NCBI GenBank assembly: GCA_019115845.1
Contig: DXCU01000068.1
Span: forward strand, 1-44,830
Direction of reading: 5' to 3'
Length of the DNA: 44,830 bases
Source: Candidatus Rubneribacter avistercoris
Lineage (GTDB): Bacteria; Actinomycetota; Coriobacteriia; Coriobacteriales; Eggerthellaceae
How positions within the stretch are numbered: position 1 is the stretch's first letter; every line of letters begins with the position of its first letter. This document shows, piece after piece, positions 25,073 to 33,798 of the stretch. A program made the position numbers and the translations under genes. Under the pieces are notes generated by a model. It was given only the letters and a program-made list of their open reading frames with translations, did no database searches and was not told the DNA's origin.

Positions 25073-27289
25073 ATGGAGAAAATCGTCGAATCCTTCGAAC
25101 TGTACGGGAAGCAGTACCGTTTGGAGACGGGCGAACTGGCCAAGCAGGCCACCGGCGCCGTCCTCGTCACGCAGGGCGACACCACGGTGCTCGTGACGGC
25201 CGTCATCTCGAAGCAGGAGAAGGACTACGACTTCTTCCCCCTCACGGTGGATTTCATCGAGAAGATGTACGCCGTGGGCCGCATCCCCGGCGGCTACCTC
25301 AAGCGCGAGGCGCGCCCCTCCGACAAGGGCACGCTCACGGCGCGCATGGTGGACCGTCCCATCCGCCCCGGCTTCGCGGACGGCTTCAAGCGCGAGGTCC
25401 ACATCGTGTGCACGACGCTCGTGGTGGACAGCGTGAACCCGCCCGACACCGTGTGCGTGATGGGCGCCTCCGCCGCCCTCATGCTGGGCGCGGCCCCGTT
25501 CGACGGCCCGGCCGCCTGCGTGCGCATCGGCCGCGACGTGGAGACGGGCGAGTTCATCGTGAACCCGACGTTCGAGGAGTCCGAGCGCTCCGATTTGGAG
25601 CTGACCATCGCCGGCACCGCCGACTACATCTCCATGGTGGAGGCCGGCGCCAACGAGATCAGCGAGGAGGACATGCTGGCCGCCATGACGTTCGGCCAGG
25701 AGGCCATCGCGGCGTTCTGCGAGGTCCAGCAGCGCTTCCTCGACCGCTGCGCCATCGAGCCGGTGGAGTGGCCGGTGCATGTGGCCGATCCTTCCATCGC
25801 CGAGCGCGTCGCCCCTCACCTGGACGAGATGTCCGCCGCCCTGCGCGATGCCGACAAGCTCTCCCGCATGGCCAAGGTGGAGGCGCTCAAGGAGCGCGTG
25901 GCGTCCGAGGACTTCTCGGAGGAGGAGCGCGACGCGTGGGGCTCCGACATCGCCGCCGAGCTCAAGAAGCTTGAGAAACGCGCCATGCGCGCCATGGTCA
26001 TTGAGACGGGCGAGCGCGCCGACGGCCGCGCGCCCGAGGAGATCCGCCCGCTGCACATCGTGCCGGGCTACCTGCCCCGCGTCCACGGCTCGGGCCTGTT
26101 CCAACGCGGCCAGACGCAGGTGCTCTCGGTGTGCACGCTCGGCATGCTGAGCGAGTGGCAGCGCCTTGACACCATCGACCCCGCCGAGGGCAAGCGCTAC
26201 ATGCACCAGTACAACTTCCCGCCGTACTGCACGGGCGAGACCGGCCGCATGGGCGCGCCGAAGCGCCGCGAGATCGGCCACGGGGCCCTCGCGGAGCGCG
26301 CGCTTTTACCGGTGCTTCCGGGCGAGGACGAGTTCCCCTACGCCATCCGCGTGGTCAGCGAGGTGCTGGAGTCCAACGGCTCGTCGTCCATGGCTTCCAC
26401 CTGCGGCTCGACGCTCGCCCTCATGGACGCCGGCGTGCCCATCTCCTCTCCCGTGTCCGGCATAGCCATGGGCCTTATCAAGGAGGGCGACGACGTGGTC
26501 ATCCTCTCCGACATCCAGGGCATCGAGGACTTCCTCGGCGACATGGACTTCAAGGTGTGCGGCACGGAGAAGGGCATCACGGCCCTGCAGATGGACAACA
26601 AGGCCCGCGGCCTGTCCGTCGACATCCTGGCCCGCGCGCTCAGGCAGGCCCGCGAGGGCCGCGCCCACATCCTGGACGCCATGCTGCAGACCATCGACGC
26701 GCCGCGTCCCGAGCTTTCGCAGTTCGCGCCGCGTATCGAGACCATCGTCATCCCCGTGGACAAGATCCGCGACGTCATCGGCAGCGGCGGCAAGGTGGTG
26801 CGCGGCATCCAGGAGGAGACGGGCGCCCACATCGACATCCAGGAGGACGGCACCATCCACATCGCCGCGGTGGAGGGTCCGGCCGGGGAGGCCGCCAAGG
26901 CCATGATCCTGTCCATCGTCAAGGAGCCCGAGGCCGGCGAGATCTACGACGGCGAGGTCGTGGGCATCAAGGACTTCGGCGCGTTCGTGAAGCTGACCGC
27001 CGCCAAGGACGGCCTGCTGCACATCTCGCGCGTGGCGAACGGGCGCGTGGGCAAGGTGGAGGACGTCTTGTCCTTGGGCGACGTGGTGAAGGTGAAGGTG
27101 CTCGAAGTGGATCCCGCGACGGGCAAGATCTCGCTTGACCGCTTGGACAAGCCCGAGGCCCCGGCCGGCGGCGATGACGCGGGGCGCGCAGAGCGCAAGA
27201 TGCGCGAGGACCGCGGCGAGCGCGACAACCGCCCGGGCCGCAGCGGGCGCGGAGGACGCACGCCGCGCCGCCGCCACGAGGCCCAGTAG
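25073..27289 (+). CDS. pnp: Polyribonucleotide nucleotidyltransferase (PNPase)
   Basis: This is a phosphorolytic 3'-5' exoribonuclease and core RNA-decay enzyme. The 738-residue protein has two RNase PH domains (VTAVISKQEKDYDFFPLTVD; the second, catalytic one with GRAPEEIRPL, FQRGQTQVLS and TCGSTLALMDAGVPI), then KH (VIGSGGKVVRGIQEETGA) and S1 (GAFVKLTAAKDGLLHIS) domains, and a basic Arg/Gly-rich tail. ATG 25073 starts the conserved MEKIVESFELYGKQY; an upstream TTG in frame (25028) would add 15 residues with no ribosome site. It is 22-25 bases from dapB and probably cotranscribed. The tail (residues about 705-738) may interact with RNA. Confidence 0.97.
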   Translation: MEKIVESFELYGKQYRLETGELAKQATGAVLVTQGDTTVLVTAVISKQEKDYDFFPLTVDFIEKMYAVGRIPGGYLKREARPSDKGTLTARMVDRPIRPGFADGFKREVHIVCTTLVVDSVNPPDTVCVMGASAALMLGAAPFDGPAACVRIGRDVETGEFIVNPTFEESERSDLELTIAGTADYISMVEAGANEISEEDMLAAMTFGQEAIAAFCEVQQRFLDRCAIEPVEWPVHVADPSIAERVAPHLDEMSAALRDADKLSRMAKVEALKERVASEDFSEEERDAWGSDIAAELKKLEKRAMRAMVIETGERADGRAPEEIRPLHIVPGYLPRVHGSGLFQRGQTQVLSVCTLGMLSEWQRLDTIDPAEGKRYMHQYNFPPYCTGETGRMGAPKRREIGHGALAERALLPVLPGEDEFPYAIRVVSEVLESNGSSSMASTCGSTLALMDAGVPISSPVSGIAMGLIKEGDDVVILSDIQGIEDFLGDMDFKVCGTEKGITALQMDNKARGLSVDILARALRQAREGRAHILDAMLQTIDAPRPELSQFAPRIETIVIPVDKIRDVIGSGGKVVRGIQEETGAHIDIQEDGTIHIAAVEGPAGEAAKAMILSIVKEPEAGEIYDGEVVGIKDFGAFVKLTAAKDGLLHISRVANGRVGKVEDVLSLGDVVKVKVLEVDPATGKISLDRLDKPEAPAGGDDAGRAERKMREDRGERDNRPGRSGRGGRTPRRRHEAQ

Positions 27290-27314
27290 GCGCGCGGAGG
27301 GAAGGCGGACGGTC

Positions 27315-28085
27315 ATGATACGGGTTGCTGTCGCAGGATGCGCCGGGCGCATGGGGGGCACGGTCGTCGGGGCGGTGGAGGCCGCTTCTGACATGGAGGT
27401 CGCGTGCGGGGTGGATCCGCACGCGGGCGGGGGCGTTTCCTTCCCCGTGTTCCGCTCGGTGCGCGAGGCGCTCGACGGCGCCGATTTCGACGTGCTGGTG
27501 GACTTCACGCAGCCCGACGTCGTGGAGGGAAACCTGCGCGAGGCGCTGCCTGAGGGCGTGGACTGCGTGGTGGGCACCACGGGACTTTCGACCGGGGCGC
27601 TCGAGGAGCTGGCGAGCCTGGCCCCGGCGGGAACCTGCCTGTTCTACGCGCCCAACTTCACGACGGGCGCCGTGCTCATGATGGAGTTCGCCAAGGCGGC
27701 GGCCCCCTACTTCCCCGAGGCGGAGGTCCTGGAGTTCCATCACTGCAACAAGAAGGACGCGCCCTCCGGCACGGCGGTGCGCACGGCCCAGCTCATCTCC
27801 GAGGCGCGCGGCGGCCGGGCGAGCGAGGCCCCGGGCCGCGAGACCGAGGTCGCCGGCGCCGAGGGCGCGCGCGGAGCACTTGTGGAGGGGGTTCCCGTGC
27901 ACTCCGTTCGCTCGATGGGCTACGTGGCCAGCCAGGAGGTGGTGTTCGGGTCGTTCGGCCAGACGCTTTCGGTCCGCCACGACTCGTGGGATCGCGCCTC
28001 CTACATGCCGGGCGTCCTTCTGGGCATCCGCAGCGTAGGCGAGCGCGAGGGCCTCGTTGTAGGTTTGGAGAACTTCATGAAGTGA
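27315..28085 (+). CDS. dapB: 4-hydroxy-tetrahydrodipicolinate reductase
   Basis: This enzyme catalyses the NAD(P)H-dependent second step of the diaminopimelate/lysine pathway. The 256-residue protein opens with the cofactor loop VAVAGCAGRMGG, has VDFTQPDVV and the GTTGLS turn, and contains the substrate-binding HHCNKKDAPSGTA motif near 154-166. ATG 27315 has a GGAGG-type site a short distance upstream and is 25 bases after pnp. A promoter-like CATAAT lies between dapB and dapA. Diaminopimelate feeds both lysine and the peptidoglycan stem. Confidence 0.96.
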   Translation: MIRVAVAGCAGRMGGTVVGAVEAASDMEVACGVDPHAGGGVSFPVFRSVREALDGADFDVLVDFTQPDVVEGNLREALPEGVDCVVGTTGLSTGALEELASLAPAGTCLFYAPNFTTGAVLMMEFAKAAAPYFPEAEVLEFHHCNKKDAPSGTAVRTAQLISEARGGRASEAPGRETEVAGAEGARGALVEGVPVHSVRSMGYVASQEVVFGSFGQTLSVRHDSWDRASYMPGVLLGIRSVGEREGLVVGLENFMK

Positions 28086-28100
28086 CGTGCGCGCACGTGG

Positions 28101-28106
28101 CATAAT
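28101..28106 (+). promoter_or_regulatory. Candidate -10 for dapA
   Basis: CATAAT sits about 70 bases before the dapA start, with a weak TGAAGT (28078-28083) 17 bases upstream. It may give dapA expression independent of pnp-dapB. Confidence 0.35.
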
Positions 28107-28176
28107 GAACGTTCGACAAGATGAGAAGGCAGGCGCGGGCGATGCCTCCCGCGCCGCAAGACGGTGAGGAGCAGTC

Positions 28177-29073
28177 ATGTCGCAGCCCCGTTTCGGCCGC
28201 ATGATCCCGGCCATGGTGACGCCTTTCGACGAGGAGCTGGAGCTTGACCTCGACAAGGTGCGGGCGCTTGCCGTGCGCCTGGTCGAAGGCGGCAGCGACT
28301 CGCTTATCGTCAACGGCACGACCGGGGAAAGCCCCACGGTGTTCTACCCGCAGAAGATGCAGCTGTTCCGCACCGTGGTCGAAGCTGTGGACGGGCGGGT
28401 GCCCATCATCGCCAACGTGGGCGACAACTGCACGGCCGACACGGTGAGCTTCGCCCGGGAGGTCTCGCAGCTTGGCGTGGACGGGCTTATGTGCGTGGTT
28501 CCCTACTACAACAAGCCGCCGCAGGAGGGCCTCTACCGCCATTTCGCCACCATCGCCGATGCGGTGGAGCTGCCCATCATCCTGTACAACATTCCGGGGC
28601 GCTGCGTGGTGAACATGGAGGCGGAAACCACGCTGCGTTTGGCCAGGGAGTTTTCCAACATCGTGGCCGTGAAGGAGGCGTCGGGCAAGATGGACCAGGT
28701 CAAGGCCATCGTGGACGGCGCGCCGGAGGGCTTTTGCGTGTACTCGGGGGACGACTCGGCCACCTTGGACGTCATGAGGCGGGGCGGGGTCGGCGTCATA
28801 TCCACCATCGGCAACGTCGCGCCGGCGCGCATGAAGGAGATCGTGGATTTGGCGGCTGCGGGCCGGTGGGAGGCCGCCGAGGCGGCCAACGAGCGCCTCA
28901 TGCCGCTTATGACCGGGCTGTTCGAGACATCGAACCCCATCCTGGTCAAGGAGGCCCTGCGGCTTCTGGGCTTTCCCGTGGGCGGCGTGCGCCTGCCTTT
29001 GGTGGACGCCACGCCGGCTCAGTCGGAGCGCCTTGCGCGCATCATGCGCGAGACGGGGGTGCTCGAGGCGTAA
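28177..29073 (+). CDS. dapA: 4-hydroxy-tetrahydrodipicolinate synthase
   Basis: This Schiff-base aldolase condenses pyruvate with aspartate semialdehyde, the first committed step to diaminopimelate. The 298-residue TIM-barrel has GRMIPAMVTPFDEEL, the GTTGESPTV loop, the proton-relay tyrosine in VVPYYNKPPQEG, and the catalytic lysine in NIVAVKEASGKM. GAGGAG lies before ATG 28177. It follows dapB by 91 bases that include a -10-like CATAAT. A 12-bp GC-rich terminator-like hairpin follows it. The order dapB-dapA-rnj is shared by many Actinobacteria. Confidence 0.96.
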   Translation: MSQPRFGRMIPAMVTPFDEELELDLDKVRALAVRLVEGGSDSLIVNGTTGESPTVFYPQKMQLFRTVVEAVDGRVPIIANVGDNCTADTVSFAREVSQLGVDGLMCVVPYYNKPPQEGLYRHFATIADAVELPIILYNIPGRCVVNMEAETTLRLAREFSNIVAVKEASGKMDQVKAIVDGAPEGFCVYSGDDSATLDVMRRGGVGVISTIGNVAPARMKEIVDLAAAGRWEAAEAANERLMPLMTGLFETSNPILVKEALRLLGFPVGGVRLPLVDATPAQSERLARIMRETGVLEA

Positions 29074-29088
29074 GGGCCAACCGCGCCC

Positions 29089-29138
29089 GCCCTCGCCCCC
29101 GCGCCGACCGACCGGGCCGGCTTGGGGGCGAGGGCTTT
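29089..29138 (+). terminator. Terminator after dapA
   Basis: GCCCTCGCCCCC (29089-29100) pairs perfectly with GGGGGCGAGGGC (29124-29135), enclosing a 23-base loop that can form a small inner hairpin. It is followed by TTTGAT. The T-run is short, but the stem is very stable. Confidence 0.7.
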
Positions 29139-29290
29139 GATAAGAAGCGAGGCGCCGCCGCAGGGCGGCGCGAGAATATATCCGCGACGCGCGGAGGACG
29201 CAGCCGGCAGGGCCGGATCGTGCGTCATGGGCAGCCGGGGCTTCCGGCTCCTTTCGCATAGGCGACGCGCGTTTGAAGAGAAGGAAGAGC

Positions 29291-31177
29291 ATGGAAGAGA
29301 GCAAACCTCGCGCGCAACGCGGAAGCGAACGCGCGCGCAAAAACGATTCGGGCCAGGCCAAGAAGGCGGCCCAGGGCGGCGAGAAGACCCGCTCCTACAA
29401 GCACGTCAAGCTGGAGCGCAAGCGCCCGCAGCTGACCAAGGAGGGCGGCGGCGCCCGCCGCTTCAACAAGCAGGGGCAGGCCGACTCGCGGCGCAGCTTC
29501 GCCTCGCCGAAGAAGGACGCGAACGCCGCGCTCAAGATCATCCCCTTGGGCGGCCTTGACGCCATCGGCAAGAACATGACCGTGTTCGAGTGCAAAGGCG
29601 ACATGATCCTGGACGATGCCGGGCTCATGTTCCCGGACGACAACCACCCGGGCGTGGACCTCATCCTGCCCGACTACACCTACGTGCTGCAAAACGCCGA
29701 CAAGCTGCGCGGCATCATCATCACGCACGGGCACGAGGACCACACCGGCACGCTGCCCTACCTCATGAAGGACCTCGACCGCCAGGTGCCCATCTACGCC
29801 ACCAAGCTCACGCTGGGGCTCATCGAGGGCAAGTTCGCCGAGCATCGGATCAAAAACGCCAAGCTCGTGGAGATCAAGCCGGGCGACCAGGTGAAGCTCG
29901 GCTGCATCACGGCCGAGTTCTTCGCCGTGAACCATTCTATCCCCGGGGCCGTGGGCGTGTTCTTCCAAAGCCCCGCCGGAAACGTCCTGCACACCGGCGA
30001 CTTCAAGCTGGACCAGACACCCATCGACGGGGTCCACACCGACTTCGGCGCGCTCGCGCGCTACAGCGAGCTGGGCGTGGACCTCATGATGAGCGACTCC
30101 ACCAACGCCACGAACCCCACGTTCACGCCGAGCGAGGCCGAGGTGGGCAAGGAGCTGGCCAAGATCATCGCCCAGGCCAAGGGGCGCGTCATCATCGCCT
30201 CGTTCGCCAGCCATATCCACCGCATGCAGCAGATATGCGACGCGGCGGTGGCCAACGGCCGCAAGGTGGTGGTCACGGGCCGCTCCATGATCCAAAACAC
30301 CGACATCGCCCGCAAGCTGGGCTACCTGGACATCAGCGACACCGACATCTTAGACGCCTACGACCTCAAGGGCATCCCGCCCGAGCAGGTGGTCATCATG
30401 TGCACGGGCAGCCAGGGCGAGCCGCTCTCGGCGCTGGCGCGCATCGCCAACGGCGAGCACAAGACCATCTCCATGGACGAGGGCGACACCGTCATCATAT
30501 CGGCCACGCCCGTGCCGGGCAACGAGAAGGCGGTCACGCGCGTCATCAACGGCCTGGCCAAGATAGGGGCGGACGTCTACGACAAGAGCCGCGCGCGCGT
30601 CCATGTGTCGGGCCACGCCGGCGCGGAGGAGCTGAAGCTGGTCCTGTCCATCGTCAAGCCCCGGGCGTTCATGCCCGTCCACGGCGAGGCCACCCACCTG
30701 CGCGCCCACGCACGGCTGGCCGAGGCCACGGGCGTGCCGGCCGAGAACGTGTTCATCTGCGAGAACGGCGAGAGCTTGGAGCTCACCTCGCGCGGCGTGG
30801 AGCGCGGGGAGGTCGTGCAGTCGGGCATCGTGTTCGTGGACGGCCTGTCGGTGGGCGACACGTCGCAGGACGTGCTCGACGAGCGCAGCGCGCTGGCGGC
30901 CCAGGGCTTCGCCGCCGTGGCGGCGGCCGTGTCCCCCAAGAAGAAGGGGGTGGCCGGAGCCGTTCAGGTGGAGATGCGCGGCATCACCGGGGGCGACGAC
31001 GACTACCTGGTGAGGGAGGCCCAAAGCACCGTGAAGAACGCCCTTGGGCGCGCGCTGTCCAAAAACGGCGCCACCGCCAAGGAGGCCAAGAAGGCGGCGC
31101 GCGACGCGCTGCTGTCGCTTCTGTGGGAACGCACCAAGACGCGCCCGATGGTGGTTGTGAACCTGCTGGAGGTTTAG
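29291..31177 (+). CDS. rnj: Ribonuclease J
   Basis: This metallo-beta-lactamase-fold RNase has both 5'-3' exonuclease and endonuclease activity, central to mRNA decay and rRNA maturation in bacteria lacking RNase E. The 628-residue protein has a basic N-terminal extension of about 75 residues, then KIIPLGGLDAIGKN, the metal motif THGHEDHTGTLPYL, the HSIPGAVG histidine, the beta-CASP core (DLMMSDSTNA to ARVHVSGHA) and a C-terminal domain. The extension (rich in Arg, Lys and Gln) is typical of actinobacterial RNase J. ATG 29291 has AAGGA five bases upstream. It is preceded by a gap of 217 bases that includes the dapA terminator. Confidence 0.95.
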   Translation: MEESKPRAQRGSERARKNDSGQAKKAAQGGEKTRSYKHVKLERKRPQLTKEGGGARRFNKQGQADSRRSFASPKKDANAALKIIPLGGLDAIGKNMTVFECKGDMILDDAGLMFPDDNHPGVDLILPDYTYVLQNADKLRGIIITHGHEDHTGTLPYLMKDLDRQVPIYATKLTLGLIEGKFAEHRIKNAKLVEIKPGDQVKLGCITAEFFAVNHSIPGAVGVFFQSPAGNVLHTGDFKLDQTPIDGVHTDFGALARYSELGVDLMMSDSTNATNPTFTPSEAEVGKELAKIIAQAKGRVIIASFASHIHRMQQICDAAVANGRKVVVTGRSMIQNTDIARKLGYLDISDTDILDAYDLKGIPPEQVVIMCTGSQGEPLSALARIANGEHKTISMDEGDTVIISATPVPGNEKAVTRVINGLAKIGADVYDKSRARVHVSGHAGAEELKLVLSIVKPRAFMPVHGEATHLRAHARLAEATGVPAENVFICENGESLELTSRGVERGEVVQSGIVFVDGLSVGDTSQDVLDERSALAAQGFAAVAAAVSPKKKGVAGAVQVEMRGITGGDDDYLVREAQSTVKNALGRALSKNGATAKEAKKAARDALLSLLWERTKTRPMVVVNLLEV

Positions 31178-31185
31178 GCTATAAT
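31155..31185 (+). promoter_or_regulatory. Promoter upstream of ftsK
   Basis: A perfect TATAAT (31180-31185) lies just after the rnj stop, with TTGTGA (31155-31160) 19 bases upstream. Transcription would start near 31192, inside the palindrome that follows. Confidence 0.6.
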
Positions 31186-31186
31186 G

Positions 31187-31214
31187 GCCGCATGCGCGTA
31201 GACGCGCATGCGGC
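31187..31214. repeat. Perfect 13-bp palindrome at the predicted ftsK start site
   Basis: GCCGCATGCGCGT (31187-31199) is the exact inverted copy of 31202-31214 with only two bases between. It begins two bases after TATAAT, so it covers the predicted transcription start. It could be a repressor operator, a 5' hairpin protecting the ftsK mRNA, or a U-less terminator for rnj. Confidence 0.75.
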
Positions 31215-31274
31215 TCTCACCGGCCGCGGAAGGCCCGCGAAACGAAGTAGTAACGCAGCACGAAGGAGCAGGGC

Positions 31275-33794
31275 GTGGCCCGGAACCCATCAAGCACATC
31301 GAAATCCCGGTCGGCCTCTTCCAAGCCGAAGGCGCGGGCGGCCTCGCCCGCGGAGAAGCGCGCGCGCAAGGCCGGCGCGCCGACCGAGGCGCCCGAGCGG
31401 CGCCTGTTCGACGATCGCGTGCGCCGCGACATCGCCGGCGTGGCGCTGGCCGTTCTGGGGGCGGTGCTGTTCGTGGCGGCGGTCCTGCCCACCGATGCGG
31501 TGGTGACGTCGTTTATGTCGAGCGCGCTGCACCTCACGCTGGGGCTGGGCGCCTACCTGCTGCCGTTTCTCCTCGTGGCCCTGGGGGCGAGCTTCCTCGT
31601 CCGCTTCGATCGCGAGCGCGTCCCGGCGCGCGTCGCGGTGGGGCTGGTCATGATCTTTTTCGCCGCGCTGGTGCTGCTTGCCCTGTTCACGCCTGGAAGC
31701 GAGTCGGGAGTGACGGAGCGCCTGTTCGCGGAGGCCGAGCTGACGGCGCGCGGCGGGTATGTGGGCGCCGGGGTCGCCTGGGTGGGTTTGAGCCTGTTCG
31801 GCCAGGTTGTTTCCTGCATCCTGATGGTCGGCGTCGTCTTAGCGGGCTTGGCGGTCATCGGGTTTTCCCTCTCGGGCCTCATCGAACGCGTCCAGGACGC
31901 GCGGGCGGCCCGCGCCGAGCGCGACGAGGATGACGACGTCCTGGCGGCGCCCCCCTTCGCCCGCATGAGGAGGCCCTCGGCTGCCCGAGTGCCCGTGGTG
32001 CCCACGATGGGGGAGGATTTCGAGCAGGCCGAGACGACCGCGTTGCCCAAACCGGCGGAGCGCAGGCGCGGCCGCGCGTCCCGCCCGAAGCGCGTCCCCG
32101 AGGCGCAGCTGACCCAGGAGCTTGGCCGCGAGGGCGAGGAGGGAGATGCCCAGGAGGCCCCCCAGATGCTCACCCGCAAGCTGGGAAGGCGGCGCGAGCG
32201 CGAGGAGGTCGCCGAGCCGAAAGCGCCCGCGTCCGCAGCTTCGACCGTCCCGCTGGCCGCGCCGCGCCCCGCAGACGGCTTCGAGCTTCCCTCGATGGAC
32301 CTTCTGGCCGTCTCGAAGGGGTCGAAGAAAGACGGCGCCTCCGACACCGAGCTTAAAGAGACGGCCGCGTGCCTGCAGGAGTCGCTTGAGAGCTTTCAGA
32401 TATTCGCCGAGGTGGTGGGCTGGGTGGCCGGCCCCACGGTCACGCTGTTCAAGGTGGACCTCCCGGCCGGCGTGCGCGTGAGCCGCATCACCGCGCTCGA
32501 AGACGACATCGCGCTTGCGCTCGCCGCGCCGGGCGTGCGCATCTTCGCGCCCATCCCCGGCACGAACTTCGTGGGCATCGAGGTTCCCAACCGCACGCGG
32601 CAGACCGTGCTTTTGGGCGACGTCATCAAAGACGCGCCGGACGGGCCGCTGCAGATAGCCATCGGCAAGGACGTGGAGGGCCATCGCATCGTGTCCGACC
32701 TGGCCAAGATGCCGCATCTGCTCATCGGCGGCACCACCGGGTCGGGCAAGTCGGTGTCCATCAACGCCATGATCATGTCCATCCTCATGCGCGCCACGCC
32801 CTCCGAGGTCCGCTTCATCATGGTCGACCCCAAGCGCGTGGAGTTCACGCCCTACAACGGCATCCCGCACCTCTACGTGCCCGTGGTCACCGAGCCCAAG
32901 GAGGCGGCAAGCGCGCTTTCGTGGGGCGTTGCGGAGATGGAGCGGCGCCTGAAGGTGTTCAGCAAGGTGGGCGCGCGCAACATCGGGCAGTACAACGCCA
33001 AGGTGCAGGCCGAGCAGGAGGCCGTTCGCGCCGCCGAGGAGGCGGGCGAGGAGCCTCCCGCAAGCGAGCTGGGCGGGGAGCTGCCCTACATCGTCATCAT
33101 CATCGACGAGCTGGCCGACCTCATGATGAACGTGGGCAAGGAGGTGGAGTTCTCCATCAGCCGCATCGCGCAGCTGGCGCGCGCGGCGGGCATCCACCTC
33201 ATCGTGGCCACCCAGCGCCCCTCCACCAACGTGGTGACGGGCCTCATCAAGGCCAACATCACCAACCGCATCGCGTTCAACGTGGCCAGCGGCATAGACT
33301 CGCGCGTCATCCTGGACACGCCCGGGGCGGAGAACCTCATCGGCCTGGGGGATTTGCTGCTGTCCAAGCCCGAGTTCGCCAAACCCCAGCGCATCCAGGG
33401 TTGCTACGTGTCCGAGGACGAGATCAACGCCGTGGTGGCCGCGCTCAAAGAGCAGGGCGAGCCGGAGTATCATTCCGAGATCCTGCAGACCAACCTCATC
33501 ACGCTGGGCGCGTCGGAGCCTGACGGCAGCGGCGGGTCGGGTTCCTCGGACGATCCGCTCGTTTGGGAGGCCGCCGAGATCGTGGTGTCAAGCGGGCTTG
33601 GATCGACGTCCAACATCCAGCGCCGCCTCAAGGTGGGCTATTCGCGCGCCGGTCGTATAATGGACATGTTGGAGGAGAAGGGCGTCGTGGGCCCGCCGAA
33701 CGGCAGCAAGCCCCGCGACGTGCTCGTGGACGCCATGGAGCTGGAGACGTTGAAGGCGTTCGAGGCCCGGGACGAGTCGAGTCCGGAGGAGTGA
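31275..33794 (+). CDS. ftsK: DNA translocase FtsK/SpoIIIE
   Basis: This septal DNA pump clears and sorts chromosome termini during division. The 839-residue protein has a basic N-terminus, four membrane spans (about 48-70, 77-98, 116-135 and 155-190), a charged linker to about 320, the motor domain with Walker A GGTTGSGKS near 484 and Walker B YIVIIIDELADLMM, and a C-terminal winged-helix gamma domain (STSNIQRRLKVGYSRAGRIMD) that reads orienting DNA motifs. GTG 31275 has AAGGAG (31263-31268) six bases upstream. A RodZ-like gene follows by 4 bases, forming a division/shape pair. SpoIIIE versus FtsK naming is not decidable by sequence alone. Confidence 0.96.
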   Translation: MARNPSSTSKSRSASSKPKARAASPAEKRARKAGAPTEAPERRLFDDRVRRDIAGVALAVLGAVLFVAAVLPTDAVVTSFMSSALHLTLGLGAYLLPFLLVALGASFLVRFDRERVPARVAVGLVMIFFAALVLLALFTPGSESGVTERLFAEAELTARGGYVGAGVAWVGLSLFGQVVSCILMVGVVLAGLAVIGFSLSGLIERVQDARAARAERDEDDDVLAAPPFARMRRPSAARVPVVPTMGEDFEQAETTALPKPAERRRGRASRPKRVPEAQLTQELGREGEEGDAQEAPQMLTRKLGRRREREEVAEPKAPASAASTVPLAAPRPADGFELPSMDLLAVSKGSKKDGASDTELKETAACLQESLESFQIFAEVVGWVAGPTVTLFKVDLPAGVRVSRITALEDDIALALAAPGVRIFAPIPGTNFVGIEVPNRTRQTVLLGDVIKDAPDGPLQIAIGKDVEGHRIVSDLAKMPHLLIGGTTGSGKSVSINAMIMSILMRATPSEVRFIMVDPKRVEFTPYNGIPHLYVPVVTEPKEAASALSWGVAEMERRLKVFSKVGARNIGQYNAKVQAEQEAVRAAEEAGEEPPASELGGELPYIVIIIDELADLMMNVGKEVEFSISRIAQLARAAGIHLIVATQRPSTNVVTGLIKANITNRIAFNVASGIDSRVILDTPGAENLIGLGDLLLSKPEFAKPQRIQGCYVSEDEINAVVAALKEQGEPEYHSEILQTNLITLGASEPDGSGGSGSSDDPLVWEAAEIVVSSGLGSTSNIQRRLKVGYSRAGRIMDMLEEKGVVGPPNGSKPRDVLVDAMELETLKAFEARDESSPEE

Positions 33795-33798
33795 GCAG

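Noticed and set aside
28104..28115. GAACGTTC near dapA as a LexA box
   Set aside because: It lacks the four-base centre of the CGAACRNRYGTTCG consensus, and dapA is not an expected SOS gene.
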